A DNA stretch of 64,000 nt. Origin: Phytoseiulus persimilis. Its lineage: Eukaryota; Arthropoda; Arachnida; Mesostigmata; Phytoseiidae. Position numbers and translations under genes: made by a program. This document shows, piece by piece, positions 22,724 to 33,622 of this stretch. Location of the stretch: the NCBI GenBank assembly GCA_037576195.1, contig CM075103.1, forward strand, positions 34,494,723 through 34,558,722. The letters are read 5' to 3'. The notes under the pieces are model-generated. The model made no database searches, was not told the DNA's origin, and worked only from the letters and a program-made list of their open reading frames with translations. The stretch's first letter is position 1, and every line of letters begins with the position of its first letter.

Positions 22724-25700
22724 TAATTTGATGACGAGGACACGGGACAGAACATCGGTCGCAGAGAAAGCCGCGGTCAGCGGGCCTCTTGACAACAATT
22801 GATGACAACAACCACTGCGCTACTGATATTTGTCGTAGACCAGTCCAATAGGGAGCTTTGGCATTGGACCCTATCGGGATGTCGAGCTGAAGATGAAGAA
22901 GGAAAGGCATAACGAGAAGTGGTCAGCTCAAATCCGGTCCCCTGAACGTGTCCAACCAATGTGCTGTTGAATCAATGATAGTGATTACGACTACGACGCG
23001 ATAATGGAGAACTTTGGAACAACGTCGAGAATGTGTGAGCCACATCTTGCGAAGCGAACTGCGAGCGCCCGCCACTATTTTGGAAATCTGTGTTGGGAAT
23101 TCTATGTCGAGGTTGGGAGGGAAGAAAATCTGTGTTGGGTCGGCAGGATCTGCGTGACGACCTATGTACTACACAACAAGTTCCGATAACAAGTCCACCG
23201 AAATGCGGTGTTGGGGGACTTATGTTTTCAAGTATGAAATACTTAACTTATTATCACTGTTAGGCGTGAATCGGGTCATTATTCGTGCACGCGTGAAGAG
23301 CACGCTGCCGACTTAGTCCGGAACGGTAGAACACTTTGAGTAATGGGGCGAGTTCAGTATTGCACGCGCTTGCGCCGACAAGGCGCCGTACCATGCATCG
23401 TTTTTCACCGTTCACGTGGCGCCGCACGGTGGTGTGACCTGCCTGATCATGTCCAGACTCGATCCGGCGTATCACGCCCGGTCACAGGAGGGGTTGAAGC
23501 GCACACCACGCGCGTCAGCAGCAGCAGTAAGAACATTATCAGCAGCTAGGAGGACAACATCAACATTCAGAACATCGAGAATCACGATATTGGAGCAATA
23601 TTGGTCGGCTGCGGCGTCTGATACCGAAAATTGAACACTTCAAATCGTTCACTAACATGCACACATTCAGTCATTCACTCGGATGGGACTCATCCCGTGA
23701 TCCAGCAGGAGACGAGATGAAACATAAAAGATGAAGAAATGGTGGAATTGACGGTGACGTGTTGATCCCGGGCGGACTTCGAAACCATCTGAAGATCCAG
23801 TCAGCCGATGCAGGTGAAGAGCGTGGCACGCGTGACAGGGAATCTTTCAGAAGGAAATTAAACAAGTAACGAATAACTATCGAACGAATCGTGACGACGA
23901 CAACAGCAGCCATTCCAAAGAGCCGCAGCAGGAAACAAGGCGTTGGACTCGCGCGAATTTATTCGTTATTCTATCTACAGAATTTTCGGACAGTAAGTTC
24001 GAGAATCTAGCCCCAGGCCTACGGGGAGAACTATTCCTCTTGCGAGCGGACTCAACGACGCTCTCGTTATACAGCTACGATGATTTGACTTTGCGGTTCT
24101 CTCTTCGCCGACTCTTCTGATCTCAATCCAATCAGCTGATGAGAGCGGTTGGACCGAAACTCTTTGTAATATCTCCAGCTTAAACTCTCATCCCCATCCC
24201 GAGTTTCTCCACTTGAAATTGCGAGCGATTTCCTTCTGGAAAATGATGGAATTCAGATTCGAAGCCTCCTGATAATTATTTTGTCGTGTGATTCTCATCC
24301 ACGACGACTGATCCGGATTATCCCACTGTTACCTGCGGTGGAGAAAGTTTCGAGCCTGATTTTCACTGAGTCCGCCATCCATCACCCTGCCACTATACGA
24401 ACTAAGCATACAATCTATATACCGAGAAAGACCGTACGGCTGAAAGGAAAGCAAAGCTAAGCAACCATCCCTTTAGAGATCAAATACTGTACAGTGCTGG
24501 AGCCGCTGGAATATGTTGAATGCTAGTTGCGCGCGTACTGTTGTTCGAAGAACATAGTATTCCGTTGTTTTGTGATGATTGAAACTTGTTCTGTGTACGA
24601 AACATGTGTCTGAATGCCTAAGTTCATATCGCGGAAGATCGTGCCGCTCTACAGGAAGTCCAACGGAGATCCGACGAGACCTGCTCCCTTGCTGCACTTT
24701 GATAAGGCGTCGTCCATTTTCGACGCTGTTGCCTTATCACGGAGCTATTAGTGCAGCTGGACGCAGGGCCCGTACAATCGGTACCGCGGCAGCGTTCGTT
24801 CCAAACGGAAGATTACGAAACTCGCACATCTGGTTTCTGAGTGAACGGTGTCGCATGGAGAACTTGGCAACGGGAAAGGAAGCGAGAGAGGTGACAACAC
24901 GAAACTCTCCCTTAGATGACTTGATCAACAAGATCAGCATCGGCATTATCCGTGCTGGCCGCGAGACTTTCCGTGGTGGATCACCATCTTCCGAAACAGA
25001 TAATTTCTTACGGGCGATAGAGGAACGACAAAGAAGAGGTTGAGAGATCAGATGAGTCTGATGATGATAACTGTTGTCTGACGTCTGCACTGACGTACCA
25101 TATACCTTATCAATTCAACATGATAACTCTCTAGCGAGTCGACGATTAGAAGACCTTATCCAGCGGAGCCGGTTTCCTCCTGAAGAGAGGTCGGAGTGGG
25201 AGGAAAACAGGAACACGTCTGTCACGATTGATTATTCACGCTGAGATGTGCAATGCAATGGCTGTAGTCTCGAGTTACGTAGTAGAAGTTGACTCTTATG
25301 CCCTATGATGACAATGACTCCGTCGCCCCTCCCGCCACCACAACTGATACTACTTCTTCCAATCCAGTGATTCAACTTATTATTGTCGACATTATTGGTT
25401 GATATTGATTGATACTATTGTCATAACAACGAGATAACGATCTGAAAGGGAACCAGATGCGAGCGGAAATCGAGAGTGGAATGTATGGCTTCTCCATTGT
25501 CATCTCAGCGGTCAATAAAATGTTGATTCCGGAAAACTGTGATCGTGTTTTCAAAAGCGCGGTTTTCTGCCATGAAGCTCGGAGCCGACGATGACATAGG
25601 TTTGAAATTAAACTCTTCTGCTTCGATTTCAGACGACCTGTGCCTTCGATTCCGCCGAGAATCCCCGACCGACCGCCAGTGAAACCTTAGAATCGGAAGG

Positions 25701-27015
25701 AAGAAATGCAAGCGCAATCCATGCGGACAATGATATGAAGAAACCTGCTGAGAGGATCGGCATACCTCTGATTTCCTGCACCGGGATCGTGGATCGGTAA
25801 AGAGTCCGATGTCGAGGGTTCAAGGAGAAATAGTTTTTGATGGTTTCCGGCGATCGAAGTCGTTGGGTCTGACGTCTATCTGTCTGAACGACTGACTTCC
25901 GATGTCCTCTGCTGATAAGTGACTTGACAAGTGAGAATGTTCAGCGGATCGGGCTGCACCGATGTCATCGATGGACGCAGAGCATCTTCACGGCCCACTG
26001 GGCTCACGAATCAGCTGGCTCAACGATGATTTCGAGGATGATGTCGTTGTTCATTTCGATCCTCTTTTAATTAAGTATTCATTTTGGAGAACCGAAAGAT
26101 TCCGGTCGCTCTTACGATCGGTCAGAGTCTTTGGGAGAATGTTGTCTTGGTTCGGCATTCCGGAGAACCGGACGCGCGCACGTGTTGAGACTAGTTAGCC
26201 TAAACTTTCAGAGTGTGAGGCACTCTCTGTTCTTCGTACACTTCGAGTGAGAGGCGGAATCAACCGTAGAGAAACAAATGTATGATGTTCATCTTTCATC
26301 GTCAAGTGACCGATCGAGTCTTTCTGTCAGAGGTTGCCGAAAGATTTAGTATTGAGCGATTGCATCCGCGTAGTCATGCCTCAGTCCGTGATTCCGTTCG
26401 AGAAGTTCTTTCCGAGTCTGTCTCCTTGGCAGCGCAGCGTAATCTGAAGCAAACTTGAACTCTAAGCACAACATCCTGGACTTTACGATAATGTGGTGAA
26501 CTAATAAAGCGAAACAACACCAAGCCATTGAGTTTTTATTCCGTTCGAACTATCCCTCGCGGATGTGTCTTCTTAGGTTTTCATGAGCACCCTTCGTTCA
26601 CCATGATTCTCCACACCATTCATGGACAACGGTTCGACAACATCGCAGCGAATGCCGTTGACACGTCTCGTTCCAGTTCTTCTCGGGGAAGTGCTCGAGC
26701 TTGGGGAAGTTTTCTACACGGAATTCCACCGATAATCCAGATTCGTAAAGACTCTAAATTGACCTCCGCCATGTTCTAGACATCTAATTCACATTTTTGA
26801 AGTGAGAAGCGATTGTTTCATTCCGGAGCTCACACTGATTTTTCGTAAAATTGTACAACTAATCGCTAGTCCCCTTCAGGTGCTTCGAAATCGGCGAGAT
26901 AGTAGACTTCTTTATGGCACGATCCGCTGCTGCGAATTCGGAAGACATGATTGTCAATATCATATCATTTTACGGAAATACGACCAGAAATTTCTGCCAA
27001 TGACCAAGCCAGGAC
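22724..27015. other. Intergenic, no gene recognised
   Basis: Between the dynamin 3' end and the RNase T2-like stop codon I see only short, featureless frames on both strands. The 154-codon frame at 24,579-25,043 (+) has no family features. Confidence 0.5.
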
Positions 27016-29027
27016 CTACGGGGGACAGTCTTTCGGCTTCAAGTCGTGGGTGAAGCAGAGTCCTATCTTGGTGAGAACTTTGACCTCATCGTGGCTTTCC
27101 ATCGTGCCGTGAGACAATCGCCGGCACTGGAGTTGAGCCTTACCATGATCCAGAAAAGCGTTTTCCAGAGTTTCCGAGGGTAATTTATGATCGTCGTCTG
27201 GCGCCAGTGATCCCAGAGAAGCTGATTGATATTCGAAATAGGTTATCGCCTACCGAAAAATCTAACCAGGATGAAGCTCGGCGCTAATGCTCGGAAATTT
27301 TTCATCTGACCTTCTATGTCGCGTTCCTCGCTCAATTCCAGGACCTTCGTCAAGTATTGTTTGAAGCTTCTCAATTCTGGCCTGAGGGCGAATAGGGAAC
27401 TTTTATGCTGTTCAATCGTTTTCTTTGTGGGAGGCCAGACGAGAGAGTCCACACTCACGCGAATTGTAGCATAGGGGCCTGGTTGAAGTAAGCGAACGAA
27501 GCAGGACTCCTCATCGTTATGGTGTAGGCCGGCCACACGGTTTCCAACTTGCTTTTCAGGTCAGCGTATTCCCCGCTGTTGACTGCATTTTCTCGCTGAG
27601 TATCGATCCCACCATCCTGAGTATTTCGGTTGTCACTCTAATCTGACAGATACTCACGCAACATTATCAGTTGAGTTTCCGGAAGTTTCGAGTCGTTGTG
27701 AGCTTCAGGATGATTTATGAGCGGAGTTATCTTACGAAAGTCGGCACTCCATATTCCGTGAGAAATCCATCTGAGGGAGCATCTCGTAGCAGTTACGCAC
27801 TCCCTGTTATACCGGTAACACAAGAAACTCTACTTGAATAATTGATGGGAACCTCACCTCGGCTCCAAATCTTTCCTACAAGGATCCCTCCGTTCGGTGA
27901 ATCCGGTCATGCAGATCCCAGGGAGATGAGTGAAGAAGAGAACATAGGTGAGGCTCTCAGGTCTGTAATGAACTGGAATCAGCCTCCCACTGTCTGAAGG
28001 ACATAGTGGATACATGGGTGTCGTCGGGAGAACCATTCAACTTCGCGTGAAACGAGAGAGGCGAGACTCACTTGATCTTTGAAGAATCGATGTTGCCCAT
28101 CAAGTTCCTCAGATCGGTGGATCTGCCGACTCCCTCGAACCGTGCGCGCCTTCTTGGCGCTCGATTCGGTTGCCCGTATCCCTGCCTTGGATCGTGCCCG
28201 AAGTGGGTGTACGGAGCCAGCTCATCTGATTGCAAATTTTCCAGATGAGGCAGAGGTCTGTTCGCAGCCCTGAAGTCCGGCACTTTGTGGTGCTTCAGGT
28301 TGGCCGGCACCTGGCGACCGCCCGCATGGTCGTGGACCTCCACTTTGCCGGGTGACATGTCACCGTCCGTCGACTCACTCGGCGGCTTCGGCACTCTGGG
28401 CCTGGCGCCTGGACTTCCAGCCTCGGGTTCTGAGGACTCTGCAGCGCCTGATGCCTCCGAGCCACCGGCTGCTGCCGGGCTGGGCTGTTTTTGTGCAGCC
28501 TTCCCGCGATCGGGATACCTTGGGGGCTTCGACCCCGCCGGTTGACGGAGCTTGGGGTCTTGAACAGATTTCAGTACGACGAAGTCTCTCCACGAGGCGT
28601 ATTCTCCGGCAGTTTGCCAAGTTAAACCCTCCTGATCCACTTTGTGGCAGGACTTGCATTTAATGAACGGCTTTTTGACCAAAAAATATCCTCCGAGTCT
28701 TCCGTTCGGAATCATGAGATATCCCTGTTCCATCCCTTCCTCGCCGTCGGGCTCGGCCGCCGCGTCCGCGGGAGGCGATGCATCGCATTCGGGATTGAGT
28801 TCTCCTGGGTTCCCTCCTCGGAGCGTCCCGAACGAACTCGGGCCGGAGCTTGAAAGCCAGAACACGGTAGCGATGATTCCTAAACACCCGAGCAGAAGCC
28901 AATGAGAACGCCCAGCAGGGCCAGCACCACGTAACCGCTCTCCACGTCGGATGAGCAAAATTCCGACGAACACTGTCCACAAGAAGGTGGGTGCGCTGAG
29001 AGTTTTGAGCTCGGAGCCGGGTGTCAT
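27016..29027 (-). CDS. RNase T2-fold protein, membrane-anchored, second catalytic motif lost
   Basis: Six exons, minus strand: 29027-28072, 27962-27858, 27803-27658, 27582-27459, 27381-27311, 27221-27016; phases agree at every junction (535 residues). Exons 2-6 follow the T2 ribonuclease fold in order: LTYVLFFTHLPGICMTG (family: FVLQWPGSYC), RWISHGIWSADF (CAS-I, His kept), LKSKLETVWPAYT, SFKQYLTKVLELSEERDI, a GKAQLQC segment and the ending GLCFTHDLKPKDCPP. The CAS-II position (family: FWxHEWxKHGTC) reads FAYFNQAPMLQF at the same spacing, so its His, Glu and Lys are all replaced. It is therefore probably not a ribonuclease. Exon 1 encodes about 318 residues not seen in normal T2 enzymes: two hydrophobic segments near the N-terminus, a CKSC motif, then a Pro/Ala-rich linker; a luminal or extracellular domain on a membrane anchor is likely. 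The start (29,027) and whether exon 1 contains another intron are uncertain. Confidence 0.72.
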
Positions 29028-30883
29028 TATTGGCTCTGACACCCGAGAAGTTTCGTTGTCGCAAGATTTAGGTAGCTGCGATGATAAATTTTCATACTCG
29101 ACCGTATCAAGTCTGGGCTTGGCCCATTTTTTCTTTAGGGATACGCGTACTTTCCCCCATGCTAGTTCATTACCCGGGAAGTCGGTCATCACGTCGGGTA
29201 TGGGGGTTTGGACCTTGGAATAACTTCAGCCATCACCTACGCACCACAGAACTGGGTTTTGAGTGATGACACGAATGACTATGTTTGGAGCTCTCGAGAG
29301 ATGATGACTCGCGCTCATGACGTCCCATTGGAAGTGATCCAAGAACCTCTTCTCCCTCCAATACAGCCACTCGCCGAGAACGGATTTGGGAAAGCTATTC
29401 GCCCGTGTTCGAATCAAAAATAGCGGAGAAACTCATAGTTCCGAATGCTCGGAAGACCGCAAGATACTCCGCGCCGCGCCTATGTCGGATGCAGATCAGA
29501 ATCTTCCCGGATCATTCCCGACACGTTTGGTTAGACGTATCGTCAGTTCAAAGCAGAGAATGGTTCTTCATTTCTAGCATTCGATGGAAGCTCTTGGATC
29601 CAGAATCCGAGAAGAGATGCCCTTCTGGAACGAAGGCCACCAGATGCACCGAGCGTTAACATTAGAGCAATGGCTATTCAGAGGAGAGCTTGGACACGAT
29701 ATTCGACGCCAGGTTTCGTTTGATTCGCCAATACCGATGCATCAGAATTCCTCTCCATGCCCATCACATTAGGGTTTCTAAGCTTTTCCAGGTAGATTCT
29801 TCCTGAAATTCTCAGAGTGGGGGTGAAGTCCGATCGTTACATCTGATCTTTCGCCCTAATGACGAACCACCATATAATTTTCGTCCTCCTTCCTGATCGA
29901 GCAACGTTCAGTTCACTTTGTTTCTGCCTTGGAGCAGAGAACGAGCCAACGAAGTTGACAAACCTCGCTGACCTATCTGTCGGTCATGACTCATGACCTA
30001 CCGGATGAGTTTAACTTCGGGGAGTCAATAGAAGATTCGCAGCTCCAGAAGCGAAGCGAATAACCCTCCAAGAACAGGTAATCCAGTTGCTCGTATAATA
30101 TTCTAGTTGCTGACGTTTGGTCAGCCAGGAGTCTGTTCCCGAGCGTTTGCGCAAAAACATGCCCCTCAGCTCCGGTTCCAATCAGTTCTTGAGGTGAACG
30201 ACTGCGAGAATTCCACGATCCGGAAAAAAGCATACCTTCAATTTGTAGCAGCTAGCTGCCGTGAATGCATGCTTCGGCGGACTGAGATTCCCTGTAGGTC
30301 GATACTGGACCTTTGTGTTCTTTGCCTCTTGGCAGCTTTCTCCGTTTCTTGTTGATACTCTCAGTGATCCTTTGGTTATCAGGCGGGTCAGCTGTGTTCG
30401 CAGTGCAGCCGGCCAAACTTCTGAGCCCCATGGAATTCCTCCGTATTTCCAGAGCGCGTAAGTCCCTCATATTGAGCTGCGAAACAGCGCGAGTACCGCC
30501 AGCAATGAGCGATTTCGACCGGTGAAGATACCTCTCGGGCATAGGTTCCATTGGCTCGGAAAGGCGTTTCTGCCTTGATTTGGACACATCAAGTCTTCCA
30601 TACCGGAAATCAGTCGAGGATTCTCGGCGGAGCACGCGGATAAGTTCATCTGAAGGCCCATCCACACTTGTTGACTTCGGATGATCATTCCGAGTTTTCG
30701 TCCAGAGTGAGAAATCTGAACTGTCGTTCATTGCCTGTTCATCCGTAATGAACGATGGAACGATTTTGCTCTAGAGCAATTTTGGAGCGCGTCGTTCACT
30801 CGACGCTGCCCGCTCCAATTCAACAGAAGCCCGCGCTTTTGCGGAGCACCGCATAGAGGCTCCGTCGAATCTGGGGAGAAAAA
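29028..30883. other. Intergenic, no gene recognised
   Basis: Probable promoter side of the RNase T2-like gene. A plus-strand frame at 30,313 begins with a hydrophobic, signal-like stretch, but no downstream exon supports it. Confidence 0.4.
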
Positions 30884-31282
30884 ATGGCTTCCCGTCGGCA
30901 AGATAGTCATATGGCAGCTCTCCCGGACAGCTATCGGTATGACGAGCTTCTATGGAATACCAGCAGAGTGGAGTGCAATCAGAGAAACCTGGGAGACAGG
31001 GCGCTAGCATCCATGATGATGGAGTTTGTCTTCGATGGGTTGACAGTTACGGATGTTCTTTCAAAAATCAAAAGGATTCGAACGCGATGTGCCGCCGGAT
31101 CGGAGGAGATTCGGCAGTCTGAATACAGTGGAGCAGGCGCACCTCCACGAACCGAAATTGATTCGGTCCGAACGTTGCTCCGCGGCGTACGCCAGGCTGA
31201 AGCAAGTACTCCGAATCTGGCGGTGAGAGCTACATTCTTGGGAGGGGTGAACCCATATAGCGGGGAAACCGTGGCTTTATGA
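30884..31282 (+). CDS. MADF-domain DNA-binding protein (possibly element-encoded)
   Basis: A 132-residue frame. Residues about 15-65 follow the MADF pattern: YRYDELLWNTSR (family: LxxYPCLWDTSS), an NRNLGDRALASMM helix, then VTDVLSKIKRIRTRC, the usual VKxKIKxLRxxY helix. It is followed by SEYSGAGAPP, the S-x-SGAG motif often found just after MADF domains in arthropod proteins. The Met at 30,884 is the first in frame; the MADF domain begins close to it, so the N-terminus may be trimmed. The region after SGAGAPP looks undistinguished. Likely the accessory DNA-binding protein of the adjacent Harbinger element; a co-opted host gene is the alternative. Confidence 0.5.
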   Translation: MASRRQDSHMAALPDSYRYDELLWNTSRVECNQRNLGDRALASMMMEFVFDGLTVTDVLSKIKRIRTRCAAGSEEIRQSEYSGAGAPPRTEIDSVRTLLRGVRQAEASTPNLAVRATFLGGVNPYSGETVAL

Positions 31283-31323
31283 TTCGCCTATGACGGAAGC
31301 GCGAGGTGAGGCAGTCAGCAACA

Positions 31324-32190
31324 TCAAATCATACGCCAAGGAGCCGTATCTATAGTCACGACTCGTTCAGCATATTCTCGTCGAGCTCTGGTTGCCAATG
31401 TTGAATGGTTCGGGCTTGGGCTTCGCGAGAGTTCTTTGAGACCTGCGATGGCTCCGTCTGTCACAGACCCCGGAATCAGTCGGCCGGCATCCCAATCCTC
31501 GGAAGTTAACATATCCCTCTGGGGGTACGGAGCGGTGGCGGTCGGCGTCTTGCGTAGCCACTTATTGAGTGCACGAGTAGTCTTCACGAGCTTTCCCCTG
31601 GTCTCGATGTCCAACGGTAGCGGTTTCTCCTAAATCCGAAATTTCGATGCTAATATCTTGGAGATCCTTCTGCATCCTTTGTTTTGCCTTCCGACTGCTC
31701 GCTTGCACTTCCGACCTGCTACCGCCGTTGAGCGCTAGACCGACTTTGATGATTGAGTGTGAGCACTGGGCGAAAACTTTGGATGAACATTCTCACTTTC
31801 ACTCTGAATGCTCGGTCTGTATGATAATCCAGAGTGAACAAGTGTAGGCGGCAAACTTCGATGGTATCTCGGGAACAAGACCTGATTCCGCGTTCGCCAT
31901 GCACGTAGAGCTCCATGAGACGGCTGCCAATCAGAAGAAACACAAAAGCGAAAACCAGCATTTCCATCCAAAACTTCGGCATTCGATGCGATCGTCCCCT
32001 TGAACCATAGGTACGCGCCAGCGATGTTGGGTTCACCCTCAGCGAGGTTCGGAATGGAAGGGAATGCGAGTCGAGCGAGCCATGGAACGCGATCACATGA
32101 ACGAGGGAGATTCGCTTGGCGACGAAGGACGCTTCGATTTCGGAACCTTGTTCCGACCTGCGTTTCCGGCTCGCTCGTTTGAGCGCCCAA
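31324..32190 (-). pseudogene. PIF/Harbinger (DDE_Tnp_4) transposase remnant
   Basis: The conserved C-terminal part is clear on the minus strand: ILASKFRI, an in-frame TAG where the family usually has Tyr, then EKPLPLDI...LNKWLRK (family: CVLHNFLR), an IPGSVTDG segment, an NHST...ARREYAE segment and a terminal APW. This is the standard C-terminus of HARBI1-like nucleases, with the LHN motif degenerated to LNK. Further upstream (31,700-32,190) fragments in different frames resemble the middle of the domain (DRAFRVKVRMF; AYLWFKGT), implying frameshifts, but these are weak. The in-frame stop and shifts mark it as inactive. Confidence 0.55.
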
Positions 32191-33622
32191 TCCCCAAGCT
32201 TCGTCGGGTCATCACTCGAGCGAAAATAGCAATTTCATTCCCAGTGTTCGATATAGATCCCAGGAGATGGGTCTCTTGGTTCCCTTTCCCTTGTTCACAG
32301 CCAGACACTATTTCATGATGCACCGAACTCCATGTAACGATTCTCACTCGCCGATGCGGAACCGGACTCGCGATAGAGAAATTCAGGATCGAAATTAGAT
32401 CTTTGTGATTATGACCACAGTTGCGGTGCAAGCTCCACCGGATGCTTCGCCGAGAAACCCGTTACCAGATAGTCCTGTTTGATGGATCTCGCACACGCTA
32501 CACAGAGAGCTCGAAAGCCACAGCTCTCATATCGGATGACCATATGAACATAAGGCCCGCGTCGACCTCGCCCGCAGACATGAGTACCCACTGCGGAACG
32601 TTAACCTGATGGCTAGAGCTCAGGAATTCAGGCATTACCTATTTTGAACGAGCCATATGTCTAAACAGAGGAACGGATGGATGATCCGTTCTAGATGAGC
32701 TCCTTCCTCCGGCCCTCGTCAACGACCATCAATATCACCTCTGCCCCTTCCCCCCGGATCTTTTCCCCTGAGTCAGGGTCTCGGGGAGCAGCCGCCATCA
32801 GGAGACTGGGATCGAAAGCGAGGCCAGAGTTGGGCATTCTAGTTTCGAAAATTACGGCCATCGTCAGGAGCAGGAAATCCGATATCGCCGACTTGGAGAA
32901 TCTAGTCGAGAGTTTCCCAGATCGTCTCTCGTGATCCTGGTCTTGACTTCCCTCTGTAGACAACATTCGACGACCACACGGTAGACGATGCTGAGAATCG
33001 TTCAACTAACGACCTCTCATCAGTCCAGTTGGTATTTTCCAGGTAGGGTAAGCGTACCACTCATGGACCACTGATGAGTCATGGGACACAGGGTTTCCGA
33101 GTGATAGAGGAGGTGTTTTATGGGTATTCATGCTCATTGCGATGATAGCTCGCGTTTAGGCTCTACATGGAAATCAGGTGATGGCTCCCCGATCGTGAGG
33201 ATGGCGGAAAAGTGCGAAGTGTCCGTCATCCATTCAAGCGACTCCGGGGAACGAGCTAGCTTTTCGTGCCCGGATGCCGCCCCTCACACGTCTCCCGATG
33301 AAATGTGAGGTAAGCATTCCTGAACCGTCTCTGCCCACAGTCCACCATTTCTGTTTGCGACCGCGAAGTGAGGTTTGTTCTTTGCCGCGATGGACCTACA
33401 GCCAGGCCAACAATGGTTCAATCGAAGATCATTCCGATTGGAACGCGGCCCTTCTTGCAGCCTCTGTTCTCACGACTCAAAGCTCTGGTTTCACCCCAAC
33501 GTGCACACCAGACTTCGCCGGACCCGCCAGGATTGATGGAGAGAAAATCAAGGATGCAGCGTTCGTAGTGAGCAACTCAAGCAAACGGTGGTTTTATTCC
33601 AGTTTGGCACCTGGCCAATACA
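32191..33622. other. Intergenic or unresolved; overlapping coding-like frames at 32,690-33,005
   Basis: At 32,690-33,005 both strands carry coding-like frames (plus: ...DIADLENLVESFPDRLS; minus: ...VILMVVDEGRRKELI) that cannot both be real. I could not connect either to flanking exons, so no gene is called. Confidence 0.3.

Larger units (their letters stand above)
30884..32190. mobile_element. Probable old PIF/Harbinger element (MADF ORF plus transposase remnant)
   Basis: A MADF-type DNA-binding ORF (plus) and a broken Harbinger DDE transposase (minus) lie tail to tail, about 40 bp apart. PIF/Harbinger elements characteristically carry a transposase and a Myb/SANT/MADF-like partner protein, so the pair is best read as one element. 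I could not find terminal inverted repeats or the 3-bp TWA target duplication, so the limits are only those of the coding parts. Confidence 0.45.

Noticed and set aside
30313..30525. Plus-strand frame starting with a hydrophobic, signal-peptide-like stretch
   Set aside because: The hydrophobic run comes from pyrimidine-rich DNA, no donor or follow-up exon fits, and the remainder has no protein-like pattern.
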